From positions 1 to 64,000 of the forward strand of contig JAULBX010010878.1 in NCBI GenBank assembly GCA_032358255.1: DNA of 64,000 nucleotides. Direction: 5' to 3'. Every line of letters begins with the position of its first letter. The stretch's first letter is position 1. Positions 11,856 to 24,045 of this stretch are shown here, in pieces. The position numbers and the translations under genes are program-made. Below the pieces are notes generated by a model. That model was given only the letters and a program-made list of their open reading frames with translations. It had not been told where the DNA came from and did no database searches. This stretch comes from Heterotrichella gracilis. Taxonomy: Eukaryota > Sar > Xanthophyceae > Tribonematales > Xanthonemataceae.

Positions 11856-14315
11856 TCAGTTGTTAGCGCTGAGCAGCACCCACAGCGCCCTGTCCATCCC
11901 CTCATGCGGCAGCTTCCCATGCTGCACCTGCCTGTGGACCATGAAAGCAAGGTGTATGCTTCAGTGACTTGACAGGCTGTCCTCCATCGCTAAAGGAACA
12001 TGTCACTGCACTCGTACAAGAACACTTTTTCCTACATTGTTTTTACAAATTTGATTTTTATTTACCTGTTGTCCATGACCAGCAGGTCCCCAGCCTCCAG
12101 CTTGAGTGCCACTGCGCAGCGCCACATGGCGGCGCGAATGGTCTCAACCAGCCAGTCGGGGATGGGCTCCCCATTGCCGCAGCGCGCGCGGAAGATGAGG
12201 CCGTCAGTGCCACCGGACAGGCCGTTGTAGAAGATTGGCTTGCCCGTTGAGGGGTCGGGGATGGTACCTGCATTTGTAGTCTTTTAGTAACATGGCCTTA
12301 CAGTCAGCCAAGCTGTTACCCGTTGTACAGCTTGCCCACTATGTTTTTGGTTCTTATAAAACCTTTCACCTTCAGATCAGAACATGCCATGTGGATTGTG
12401 CGCGTATCCATATGGATTCAGCTGGACCACCGTAGCAGTGGAGATGAGTGCAGCTTGATGGGTGGCGTGACAGCGGGTGCAACAGGACAATCCATTCTAA
12501 GTAACCTATTATGGATCACACACTGATGTGGGTTCCTCCCTACCACCTCCACCACCATCACAGCCCCTTCACATCTGCATGCATCTCCTACACCTTAAAC
12601 GCATCCAGATAATGCACCACCAATGCCATTTTGCTGAATTTGCTGGATTTGTTTTCCCCTCTGCTCACCTGGCATGACGCTGCTGATCTGCAGGCTGCCG
12701 TCCTCCTCCCACTCAAAGTCAGTGAACCCACCCCGCTCCCGCCAGTGCTGCTCGCACTCCGCCCTGTCGCTGGTGCCCGCAATGTCCTCCCAGGCATCCA
12801 GGAAGTGGACCACCCAGCCGGGGTCGGTGGGAGGCAGCTGCGCGGCTGCGGCCTTGCGGGCAGCCGAGGGCGACCACAATGAGGTGCGGATGCCCCCCTT
12901 GGAGGCCAGGAGGTCCATCACCTGTGCAAACAGCCAGCACATGGTACATGAGTAACGCTCATTGTTGCATGCGCACAACCCAGCATATGATACATGAATC
13001 ACACTCATTATTACGTGCATTGCTGGAAATGGTTGACCTGGCTCTTGAGCTGAATTGTGCAGGACCTTTCATCCATATAAAGTGCATGCCGAGGCATCAA
13101 CGGGAGTTGATGACACAGTGGAAGTGCACACATGCATACAGGTAAGCAGATTGATTAGTGTGTGTCATGCGTGGTGTAATTTACATGCCCAGCAATGAGC
13201 CCAGGCGCCGGGCAGTCAGCAAACAGGAAGTAATATGCCATGCATATGATCTGTGCCGTGCAGAGGACAAACATATATGCCTAGAGCGATCCATGGTACT
13301 GCAGTGCAACCCCTGATTTTGATCCAACACAGCCCATGGCGTACGCTGCCTGCTAATGAGTGCCATCAAATGGTGCCACGCACCTGCTGGCCCAGCTCCC
13401 TGGTGAGATCCCTGTTGCGCAGGAGCAGGCTCTCCCCCCCCACTTGCGCGGGCTGCTTGCAGTAGAACATGATGGTGCCTGGGTAGTCGGGGCGGTAGAA
13501 CAGCTCGTTGTGCAGCCCGCCAAACACCATGCCATCGGGGTTCTGGAAGGTGACCTCATACACATCGTCGCCCAAGACGGACTGCAAGGGGAAGATGGCA
13601 TTGAGTACCTTGAGGGTCTTTAACAGATAGGAAAGCTGCCCAGCCTTGCCACACCAACGCAGGTGTGTTGCTGCCATATGGTTGGTACAAGGGTGCAGTT
13701 TGTTTGTAATGCAGGACAGTTGACAGCTGTTGGCGGGGACAGTGTGCAGCTTTGTTGCAATGCAATTCAATTGGTGTTTTCAGCTGCTGGCGAGCGGCGC
13801 AGGGTGAGTGGTGTACAAGAAGGGGGAGCGCGGCAACGCACCCTGCGCCTGTTGACACCGTGGTAGTCGCTCAGGGCAAACCCTGCTGCAATGGCAAAGT
13901 CCTTCAGCTGCTGGGCGTCGTCAAAAAAGAGCTCCCGCAGGAGCACCGCACTGGACTGGAGGTAGTTCTCGTCCAGAATATCACGAGCAGCGCTGCCCAG
14001 CTCCTTGATATCACCCTGCAAGTTGTAACAAACTGTGAGTTTAGCAGAACGCCTTGGTGCACGAGTGGGTCACCTGCCTCCATCACCCAGGTATAAGTGT
14101 GTACAGCGGCTCAAGGAACTGCTCAGCCTTGCCTTGCCAAGGGTGGCGCCTTTGATTGCCTTCTTGGGCACAAAGACAGAGGGAAAGGAAGTGGGGCTTG
14201 GGAAGTTGTCAGGGATGGTCTTCCAGTTCTGCTTGAGGCGCTCCGGTACTGGAACCCTTGCTGGCCACGCAGGCTTTGTGCTGACAAAGCCTGGTTTTGG
14301 AATAGCTGACACCAT
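11856..14315 (-). CDS. TauD/TfdA-family Fe(II)/2-oxoglutarate dioxygenase (clavaminate-synthase-like)
   Basis: Six exons on the minus strand: 14315-14133, 14015-13842, 13581-13384, 12921-12669, 12267-12066, 11931-11856; about 361 residues. The closest remembered relatives are plant clavaminate-synthase-like proteins. These share the GGLHNE...FYRPDYPGTIMFYC core, the VGGES turn and the LEAGDLLVMDNR segment. Iron ligands are His and Glu of HNE (about 143 and 145) and the distal His of QHGK (about 341). Arg in MDRALW (about 351) should bind 2-oxoglutarate. The physiological substrate is unknown. The first intron needs a GC donor (AAG|GCAAGG) to keep frame, since no GT in the right phase exists before the in-frame TGA; the exon 1/2 join is therefore the least certain part. 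The N terminus, before NFPSPTSFPSVFVPKK, has no clear targeting signal. Confidence 0.8.
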
Positions 14316-15349
14316 GGTGAGAGCAAGCCCCCCTTGACACGACGTGCAACGACTACCCAGGAGGATTTTCCTGCGCACAGGTACTTGTAGGTGTTAGAAA
14401 TCAAATACAGACCCAACTGCATTACTGTGTATCACGAGGGGACAATAGTTTTAGGACTTGTGCGGTCACTTTTGGTTCCTCGTGAGGTTTGAACTGTTGG
14501 TACCCTCGAGAGATTTGAGATCAGAGTGGGCAGGAGTTGGCGTTCTCTGGTAAACAATACTGGGAGGTGAACGTGCTATGCAACCCCGAGTCCCATGTCA
14601 AGCTAGATAGTATACGAGGCCATGGGTCAAGGAGAGCGCTACAGGTCAGCAACCAACGTGGGCGCCCATTGTTTGTTTTCTCGAGCAAACAACATGCATG
14701 CTAAACAGTCTTACTCCAACTGTAGACGTTTTCCACCCACAAAAAGGAACTTTCTGCAACCCACTTGCCAAGAACAAGCAATCGCGCACTCAGAACATTT
14801 GTGGCCATGTCGGGGGATCTGCAGACATGCCGCAAATCAAGCGTACCTGCGTTACCAGTTGCGTTCGCAAAAGCACCGGCCGCGGTCGAAACGATATTAC
14901 GGCGAAAGGCACCACGTCCAGATGTGCTTTGTAAGCCAATGAAAATGCGTTTTGGGTTGTTTTTGGGCAAAGTTTATCAAGGTGGAAAATTGGGGTGCGT
15001 GGGTTCTCAACAAGTGCCTGGCAGTTTGCCACTCAGACCAGTGCAAACGGTGTAGGGGCTTCTAAGCCACGAAATTGTTCGCTGAAGGACCTTGGAAACT
15101 CGTTTCTCATCAGAGCCGACGTGGCAAAGCAGTGGACAGACTTTCAGTGGGTATCAGTTTTGCCTCTGCTTCGCCCAATTTGACAGTGGCAGAGGCAGTG
15201 ACTCATGCAATGCCACAGATGCACTGACAGGGACCACTCTTTAACATGCGCCAGTTGCAACTGAGAATGATAAATACTATCCTAGCAGATTGACCTGGTC
15301 TCTGCTGCATCTTGCTTCTCGTGGAACACATGTGTGTGGTTGCCCACCA
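14316..15349. other. Interval upstream of the dioxygenase; possible short transcribed frames, unresolved
   Basis: About 1 kb between two minus-strand genes. Plus-strand frames near 14807-15055 and 14995-15183 are basic and Ser/Ala-rich, reminiscent of a targeting peptide, but I could not find phase-compatible exons that make a protein before the WDR53 gene. It may be promoter and 5' UTR of the dioxygenase. Confidence 0.3.
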
Positions 15350-17244
15350 CTATCCCTTCTGGCGGTACACAGCCACATGTTTCGACGTGTCTGCTACCAC
15401 CACAGACCCATCCTCCATGCTGCACACCCAGTTGATCTTCCTGCCATGGTTAACGCGCTCAACCAGGCCCACAGGGGGCACCTCATCCCCAGGCCCCGTA
15501 CTGCTGATAGAATCACCATCTGGAAGCTCTTGCCCGGGTACCGGCGCTGCTAGCTCGGGGTGGTCGCTGGAGCATGCTTTTTGCCAGTCCCACATCAGCA
15601 GCTGCCCATCGTTCCCACCAGATAGGAGCAGCATGTCTCCGGAGGGTGTGTAAAAGCACCTGCAGAGGGGGACCGCATCAGCGCCTGAGTAGGTTCGCCT
15701 GGCGGGACAGCTTCGCAACATTCCAGCAAAACAAAGAACATTCTATTACTCTCAATAATCAGGCAACAATTAGCTGGCAGAGCATCCACTGTGCATTGTG
15801 CTAGGAAGGCACTACATGGCGCAGTCTTGGGAACAACCCCAGGCAGGGTGCTGCGCTGATCAGACTCACACAGAGCTGACGGCCCCGCTGTGGCCCCCCT
15901 CCAACCGCACATCCGTCTGCTCCCCTTGCCCCTCCACAGCGCCACCACCCCTAAGGCTGCTGCTCCCACCGCCGCCGGACTGGCGCCGCCGCTCCTCCAA
16001 CACCACCACCTCCACAGTGCCATCCCCACGCGCTGCTGCCGCCACGTGGCTCGCGCCACGCGAATCAGTGTCCGGCACCGCCACGCAGTGCACAAAGGGG
16101 GGGTTGATGAACTTGCCACCGCTCGCTGCCTGGGTCCCGTCCCACGCCTGGAGCACCCTGCTTTTGGAGAAATCCCACTGCACCACCCGGCAGTCCAGGC
16201 CACCCGATAGCAGCTGCCAAGGGCTGTGCCTGCACCACCACAACAGCGATCTCATTGGACCGTGAACCCTACCTGTTGCGCAGCGATGCATTGCGTGCAG
16301 CATGCACTGCTAAGTGCATGTGTTAAGCATGCCGTGGGGCTTTGGATGCGCTGGGATACCTCCGGAACGCCACGCTGCTGGCGATGTTCGTGTGGCCTTT
16401 GTTTAGGGTTTTGAACAGGGTTTTGCCCCGCAGGTCCACCACTTTGATTTGGCCGCTGTCGTCTGCTGCAGCCAGGTAGGTGCCCCGCGGATGCACCGCC
16501 ACCTGGTTGATGTCATCGGTGTTGAAGGAGAATACATCCGCCGCACTGCATGCCTCGTCGCCCTACACACAGTGGCACCGCTGCTGGGAGGCGGTACACT
16601 GCTGCTGCCAGTGCTTCTGGTAAGGCACAACCCGCAAGCAAATGCAGTGTGGTCTCACAGATGCAATAAGTTTTGAATTGTGCAGACGGGGACTAGCAGG
16701 GCAAGTGGGCAACTGTGGTCGCATACCTTTCTCAAGTCAAGCACTTGCACTGCAGCACCGGCAGAGGCGTACAGGGTGGTGGCAGCTTGCGGGTCAAACG
16801 CCACAGAAGTTGCAGCTTCTTCTGAGTGGATTTGGAGCCTTGATACCAGCTCGTTGGTTCGGTGGTCAAACAGGCACACGGCACCATCCTGGTGAGGGCA
16901 AAAGCAAGCAGGCGTTCAGTGTGGCAATGTGCTTGGCGGGAACACAGTCACTGTGCATGCAAGCAAAAACGCTTTCCTCAGCGTGAATGGGTCGTTGGCA
17001 GAGTCGTTGGCGTGAGCGTGACGCGCAGCTGGTACTTCTCTAGCCGAGCATTCACATGCATGCATATGTAGGCATGGGGGTGCATGCCACATGCATGCAG
17101 TCGCAGTGGAGAACCATAGCCACTCTGCAACTATTTGTGAGCACCCACCTCGCCACTGGATGCTATCACCTGCCCAGAATCGTGGCTCGTGCAGCACAGT
17201 ACAGCGTCGCTGTGCCCAACGAGCCTTGCAGACTTGTGGAGCAT
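15350..17244 (-). CDS. WDR53: WD40-repeat protein WDR53 orthologue
   Basis: Five exons: 17244-17149, 16888-16727, 16562-16360, 16229-15870, 15659-15350; every phase closes, giving 376 residues (human WDR53 is 358). The order of blocks matches WDR53 throughout: LVGHSDAVL at the N terminus, LYASAGAAVQVLDLRK, DINQVAVHPRGTYLAAADDS, GHTNIASSVAFR, LLSGGLDCRVVQWDFSK, GHSGAVSSVCF, LLSGGNDGQLLMWDW and the terminal INWV...VVVADTSKHVAVY. These form a seven-bladed propeller; a Gly/Ser-rich loop in exon 4 and an acidic loop in exon 5 are insertions. Mammalian WDR53 is a DDB1-CUL4-associated protein, so a role as ubiquitin-ligase substrate receptor is inferred, not shown. It is transcribed divergently from RPN2 with about 430 bp between start codons. 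Confidence 0.9.
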
Positions 17245-17672
17245 GGTGGCCGGTCAGCACAGCAGGGAACAGCAACAGGCAGCCAGAGCATCCTTCTCCA
17301 TTTCACACCTCAACGTGAGCGGTATTGTAGACCTTGTGAGTGCCTGTCGACCATCTTGAGAACGAATTTTCCTCCCAAAACTTGAAGAACCGCCGGCCGG
17401 TCTGTGCAGGCCGCCTCTGCCGCCGTTCTCAAAGTGATTGGTCTGATGGGCAACACAAGAGCAACATACAACCCATCACAAGGGTTGCTGCGCAAGTTGA
17501 GTGTGCAAATTTGTGTGGTATTGTATTGCACTTGAGCCCTGCAAGTGGGCTTTGAGGGTTTAAGCTGTATCTGGCTGGGCGCCTTGCATCAGTATAGACC
17601 ACTGATTTGTGGCGAACGCATGACCTGGTCTCGCTAAACACGCTTGGCGACGTTTGTGAAAGGACAGCAGTC
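17245..17672. promoter_or_regulatory. Shared divergent promoter region, WDR53 / RPN2
   Basis: Only 428 bp separate the two start codons, so 5' UTRs and core promoters of both genes must fit here. I see no unmistakable TATA box. The call rests on geometry alone. Confidence 0.55.
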
Positions 17673-20600
17673 ATGCCTGCGGTGACGAGTGCAGCTGGAC
17701 TGCTGGCCCTATTGGAGGAAGACGATGACGCTTTGAAACTGCATGCACTTGAGAACTTAAACAGAGTTGTGAACGATTTCTGGTTCGAGATTTCTGGCTC
17801 TATTGCTGTAATCGAGGCTCTGTATGAGGATGAGGAGTTTGGGCACCGGAGTCTGGCCGCTCTTGTGGCATCAAGGGTGCGATGGCGGGCACATGTCATG
17901 GAGTTGATGGGCTGGTAAACGTGATGTTGCTCAAACTGGTGGACCGTTGCAGGTGTTTTACTACCTGGGAGAGCTTGATGATGCCTTGGTGTATGCACTG
18001 GGGGCTACCAAGCTCTTTGATGTTACAGAGAAGTCGGATTACGTCCAAACCATATTGGGTATGTTGTTTGATTTCAAGCTGCACCTGTTGACATGTTGCC
18101 AAGCCACCACAAGCCCATTCACCCATTGACGTCTGCCTTGACAGCGAGGGCAATAGACCAATACATTGCCAACCAATCAAAGGCGAGCGAGGACAGCAAG
18201 GCTGATGAGAGTGATCCACGCCTGGTTGCTATTGTGGAAAGGATGTTTGACAGGTAACAATGCATATGCATGCGCATGAGCCAGGTGCTCCTTCAACGCA
18301 GCCCATCACGCTTCCAAAGGCACTGTGAGGTTTGTTTCTGACAGAGTTTTATGTGGCAGGTGCTGTGAGGATGGCCAGTTTGAGCAAGCCATTGGGATTG
18401 CATTGGAGTCTCGCAGGCTGGACAAACTGGAGGACACCATTACACAAAGCCCTGACCCCAACAAGTCCCTCGCATATTCATTGCAAGTCTCTCAAAAGCT
18501 TGTTATGAACAGGGATTTCAGGCTACAGGTAAGCAATTTGTTGCGGGTTTTGTTGGGTCACACACGTAGTAATCCAATATTAATGCGTGCTGAATGCTGT
18601 CGACTGTCTGCAGGTGTTGCGCCTGCTTGTCAAGCTGTATGAAAACGTTGAGAAGCCCGACTTTGTCAACATCTGTCAGTGTCTGATGTTCCTTGATGAC
18701 CCAGAAAAAGTAGCAGTCATCCTGGACCAATTGCTGCATGGCAGCGAGGTAAGTGAGAAGCTGCGGCAAGTGGCTGTCAAGAGTCATAACTACAATGTCA
18801 TTACACTGCACCAGCATAACCATCAGCCTTATTGATCTTCATTGCACTGCAGGACGACGTGCTTCTTGCCTACCAAGTTGGATTTGACCTGGTGGAAAAC
18901 GAGATGCAAGCCTTTCTGCTCCAGGTATGGCCCCGGCAGTGCATCCACATCCACGGTCACCAGCTGGCATTCTCCCGAGGCTTTACCAGGCACAGCACAC
19001 CTCACCTGCTTTGCAACACCCCATGCAGGTGCAGCACAAGCTCGAGGAGCTTGCGCCACCTGGCGTCGTCCTGCGCGCCGAGCCAGCGGCCCCCGCCCCT
19101 GCGGCAGCCGCGGAGCCCGCACCAGCAGCAGACGCCGTGGTCCCCGAAGCCCCAGAGGCACCCGAGGCCAGCCCCAGTGGGGAGGAAGCAATGGAGACCG
19201 ATGACCCTGAGGTGGCGGCAGCCAGCAAGCAGTATGGCGAGCGGTGGAAGAAGCTGCAGAGCATCATCTCGGGAGCCACGCCCATCGGCCTGTACCTCGA
19301 GTTCCTCTACACGCGCAACCACTCCGACCTCCAGATACTCAAAAACATCAAGAACGCGGTGGAGTCCCGCAACTCGGTGTGCCACTCCGCCACCATCTTC
19401 GCCAACGCGGTGGTGCAGAGCGGGACCACGGTGGACACCTTCCTGCGGGAAAACCTGGACTGGCTGTCGCGCGCAACCAACTGGGCCAAGTTCAGCGCCA
19501 CCTCGGGGCTGGGGGTCATCCACAGGGGCCACCTCACCCAGGGCAGGGCGCTCATGGCGCCGTACCTGCCCCGCAACGGCGCCTCGGGGAGCCCCTACTC
19601 CGAGGGCGGCGCCCTCTACGCCCTGGGCCTCATCCATGCCAACCACGGCCAGGATGTGCGCCAGTTTCTGCTGGAGTCGCTGCGCAGCACGCAGCACGAG
19701 GTGATCCAGCACGGGGCCTGCCTGGGGCTGGGCCTGGCTGCGCTGGGGACCAACGACGACGAGCTGTTTGAGGACATCAAGGGGGTGTTGTACGCGGACA
19801 ACGCGGTGTCTGGGGAGGCCGCGGGCATCGCGCTGGGCCTGCTGCAGGTGGGTGGTGCTTGGGGAGGGTGGCTGGGGGGTGGGTGCGGTGGGTGCGGCTG
19901 TGTGAGGCGTGGAGCGCTGCTGGTGATGCGATGTGGGTGCACGCTTTGTGGTGCTGTTCAGGGCTCAGGCGTGAATCTGTGAGGATAGCGGGGTGCTCAG
20001 CATGTGCACAGGTGGATGCTTTGGTTTCACCAGGGGTGCTTATATATACACCAGGAATTCCTTTCTGGTTCATGTTTTAACACCCCCGGTTTTACGTGCC
20101 ATCGCCCCTCCATGCCCCTGCACATTTGCATGTCATTTGTCCCCACCCTCACATGCTGTGGAAATGCTTTCCATGTCAAAGATCAAACCTCGCACACACT
20201 TGCACAGCAGATGCGCACACGCTGCCCCTCTCCCCCACCACCCACCCTCACCATCCTCTCCCTCATACCCACAGGTGGGCACCGCCTCCGAGAAGGCCGC
20301 TGAGATGCTAGCTTACGCGCACGACACCCAGCACGAGAAGATCATCCGGGGCCTGGCGCTGGGCCTGGCGCTCACCATGTACGGGCGCGAGGAGGGCGCG
20401 GAAACCCTGATCGAGCAGATGTCGCGGGACCAGGACCCCATCCTGCGCTACGGCGCCATGTTCGCCGTCGGCATGGCCTACCGCGGCACCGCCAACAACT
20501 CGGCGGTGCAGAAGCTGCTGCACTTTGCGGTGAGCGACGTGAGCGACGATGTGCGCCGCGCCGCGGTCATGTGCCTGGGCTTTGTGCTCATGGGCGTGCC

Positions 20601-23600
20601 CGAGCAGTGCCCCAAGATCGTGTCCCTACTGGCCGAGTCCTACAACCCGCACGTGCGCTATGGCGCGGCCATGGCGGTGGGGATCTCGTGCGCGGGGACC
20701 GGCATGCGGGAGGCGGTGCGGCTGCTGGAGCCCATGATGGGCGACCCCGTGGACTTTGTGCGCCAGGGGGTGCTGCTGGCCATGGCCATGGTGCTCATCG
20801 AGCAGCCGGAGTCGCGGGTGGCAGGTACGCTGGCTGCAAAAACCCTAACCCTAAACGACACCTTGGCGTGCAGATTTTCCATGTGCACAAATGGCATTAG
20901 GCCTAGTGCATTGGGGTTGTGGACCTCATTGCCATGCAGGGCAGCTGCTGGGAATGTTTCCTCTGCAACCTTTTCTGTCCTGCACATGTACCCAGTTAAA
21001 TGCAGCCAGATGAACCAGTCAGCTATGCACAAGCAGTAGGCCTGGCACAAGCAATGAGCTGTGGTACTTCCTGACTGTGGTGCCTCCCGACTGCAGCACA
21101 CAATTCCCTCCATCCCCGCTTCTCCTGTGGTTATGCCCCATGCACTAACCTCAGCCACCCCCACCCCCCACCCCCCGCAGCCTTCCGCAAGCAGCTTGAC
21201 AAGGTGACCAAGGACAAGCATGAGGAGGTGATGTGCCGCATGGGAGCCATCATGGCCGCAGGCATACTGGACGCAGGCGGGCGCAACGTCACCATCGGTC
21301 TGCGATCGCGCTCAGGCACGTGTGACCTGTGGCACTTATTGTAGGGCGCCTTAATATCCAGGCCCTGTTCCTTTATCTAAGATAACACCTTGCATCCCTT
21401 TCTTGTCTATGGGTAGCATGCTTAGTCTGCTGTCATGACTTCACATTTTCTAGCCATGTACCGTAGTAGGCAACATGTGTGGTTATTGAAGAAGAAAGCT
21501 GGACCAGCAGAAAAGTGCTGACCAAGCAGTGTACGCCTCCTTCTATAGCTTCAGAGGCGTAAAGCCGCCATGCAGCAAGATTGTCAAGACCTGTCCCCTT
21601 GCGCAGGCTACTTCAAGCGCACGTCAGTGGTTGGCCTGGCCATCTTCACGCAGTACTGGTACTGGTACCCGCTGTCCTACTTCATCAGCCTCAGCTTCCA
21701 GCCAACTGCACTGGTGGCGCTCACTGGCGAGCTGCGCATGCCCAAGGTGCAGCTCACGTGCGCGTGCAAGCCAAGCCTGTTTGCCTACCCGGCGCCCGTC
21801 ACGCACGAGGCCACGACACAGGTACACGTTCTATTGGACTTTACAAAACCCCTATGCAGAACCCCGAAACAGGCTCGGATGTGAGTGGATACTGGGGCGA
21901 CTGGGATTTTCCATCTGCAGGAACCCTGTAGGATGGTTGTATATAGAATATACGGGGTTCTGACACCATCATCAGTAGTTTGCTGTACTGAAATGATCGT
22001 CATCAGTGGGCTCCCTGGTCTACCCGGCACTCCATTTTGCCCGCCACTAGATATCAGCACTGGCCCCTCACTGCTCTCCCCTTGCAGGCTGTCAAGGTTC
22101 CCACTGCAGTGCTGTCCACCACCGCGCGCGCCAAGAAGAAGCGGCAGCAGAAGGACAAGGGCAAGGAGTCAGCGGTGGCCATGGAGGAGGACGCAGCAGG
22201 TGAGGTTTGAGGGTTTGGGGTTTACGATTTAGGAGTCAGTGGTGGCCATGTAGGAGGATGCAGCAGGTTCGGGTTTGGGGTTTATGAGTCAGTGGTGGCC
22301 ATGGAGGAGGACGCAGCAGGTGAGGTTTGAGGGTTTGGGGTTTACGATTTAGGAGTCAGTAGTGGCCATGGATGAGGACGGGTAGGGGGAGGCCATGGGG
22401 AAGAGGCGGGGGGAAAGGGGTCAAGGGCACCCACATCGCCACATCGCATGTGGTGTACACTATAATACTGCTCAGGACCCTGTAGAATCTCTTCAGGCCG
22501 CTGCCATGGTGCTGCGGGGTTTGCATGACCTTCAGGATTGTCACTGCAATGTGGGCATGATTGCAGTTTTGCGCGTTCCTTTTCTTCTCTCTTTCTTCTG
22601 ACTATTCTTGATTATTTGATGTATGGGGCCAGAACGATGTGGTTAAGCCGGTGGTCGTTCTGGGAGCTATTTCTGCGATTGCAAGTAGTAGAGGTGCCAA
22701 TTACCAATATTATCTGCTAATCTGGCTGTACTGCTGGGACGCATGTGAGTTGCGCCAGAGATGCCAACAATTTTAGCCTGACCTGGTTGCTCTGTTGCCT
22801 GCCAGCTGACGCCACCGCCATGGATGTTGAGGATGGTGCCAAGGAGGAGGCCGCTAAGGAGGAGGCTGTGGCACCGGAGGCCACCTCGCACACCCTGGAG
22901 AACCCTGCTAGGGTCATCCCGCCGCAGGAGAAATATGTGTCCTTCGATCCCTCCAGCAGGTCAGTTTTGCGCCAGACCCATTTCAAATTCAGCCAAGCAT
23001 CGGACCATGCCTACCAGCAAAGTTGGGGGTTGGGAAGGCCTTGTATCCATACCAGTATGGATACAAGGCCTGCAGGCACCATCACCAGCGCCTAAATCCT
23101 AATCAGCTGGCATGCAGGCGGCCTTGGTAACGGCCCTGGTATAATCAAGACATGCTGGCTCAATGCCCTGACATCTGGTTTGAGTTTTTAAGGGGATGTG
23201 CAGAGTCCACTGCATCCAGTCTTTGCGGCGATTGCATCTGCCCATGTGCTCATGTCCCCACTGACAATACGATGCACCATTACAACTAGGCTTTCAAGCC
23301 AAACACCCTGCTGCCACACATGGCGGAGGCTCTTTTCCAGCGATTGACTAAGAGGCTTTCCTGTCATTATGCATATACAAAGCTGTAGGCTGTCCCTTCT
23401 CACCCTACCATTACAAGATCGGCTTCGGCGGAGCTCCAGCGCACGCCATATTATTCTGATGGAGCAAATAATAATATAATACCCTGCTCCGTTGCCTGCA
23501 GGTTTGTGCCCTTGCGGGAGGTTCCTGTGGGCATTGTGCTGGTGAGGGACACGCGCCCGGACGAACCAGTGGAGTATGTGACGGTGGGAGGGCCATCGGC

Positions 23601-24045
23601 GCCAGCCGCACCCCCCGCACCAGCGGCGGCGGCGGCGGCACCCGCGCCAGCTGCACAGCTGGAAGAGGATGAGCCACCTCCACCAGAGGCTTTCGGTAAG
23701 TGTTGAGGGCGATGGTGCGCTGGTGTGAGCTGGCGAGGTGGTGGTATACCATAGTAGTGGGCAGTGGCTTTCAGGAGGGTATGTGTGAGGGAGCGCATAG
23801 CTGGCAATCGCAATGTCAGATGGCGTTGACCAGGTGGAATGCACTTGTTGAGGCCACAATGTAGATAGCCAGTTGTGATCAGTGACCCACCTGCATGTGT
23901 ACCTTGCCAGCACCTTTGCAAAGAGAGACATGGCCTGCAGCCACATGAAGAACAGCCAATACCCAGTGTTATGTAGTTGGTCTAAGCAGAAGCGGATGCT
24001 GAACTCTTGCATTTGTGTTTGGCTGCAGAGTACGTGCCTTCCTGA
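17673..24045 (+). CDS. RPN2: 26S proteasome non-ATPase regulatory subunit 1 (RPN2/PSMD1)
   Basis: Fourteen exons: 17673-17876, 17953-18058, 18145-18253, 18360-18528, 18614-18748, 18853-18924, 19029-19847, 20275-20824, 21181-21315, 21607-21821, 22088-22199, 22806-22959, 23502-23695, 24029-24045. They total 996 residues, against about 1004 in Arabidopsis RPN2a. RPN2 is the large scaffold of the 19S base; its PC repeats form a toroid that holds RPN1, ATPases and the deubiquitinase module. Near-identical blocks include [59 protein letters not shown] and the PC-repeat core from [17 protein letters not shown] to [22 protein letters not shown]. The C terminus is variable, Lys/Ala/Pro-rich, and ends in a five-residue last exon (EYVPS), matching the plant EYTS ending. 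Intron 9 uses a GC donor (TCAG|GCACGT). Exon 11 has donor-edge repeats downstream. Confidence 0.97.
22165..22380 (+). repeat. Tandem copies of RPN2 exon 11 3' edge and donor
   Basis: A unit of about 55-66 bp covering the last ~35 bases of exon 11, its donor and the TTTAGGG-like start of the intron recurs with starts near 22165 (real), 22231, 22285 and 22351. The third copy keeps the exon sequence and GCAG|GTGAGG donor essentially intact at 22319/22320. Using that donor would add 120 bases but meets an in-frame TGA just after the true donor. Confidence 0.9.
23036..23071. repeat. Perfect 17-bp inverted repeat with 2-nt loop in RPN2 intron 12
   Basis: Arms 23036-23052 and 23055-23071 are exact reverse complements separated by CA. 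It lies in the intron between RPN2 exons 12 and 13, so it could fold in the pre-mRNA or extrude as a cruciform. Confidence 0.9.

Noticed and set aside
14622-15183. Basic, Ser-rich plus-strand frames resembling a targeting peptide
   Set aside because: No phase-compatible following exon before the WDR53 stop; cannot support a gene.
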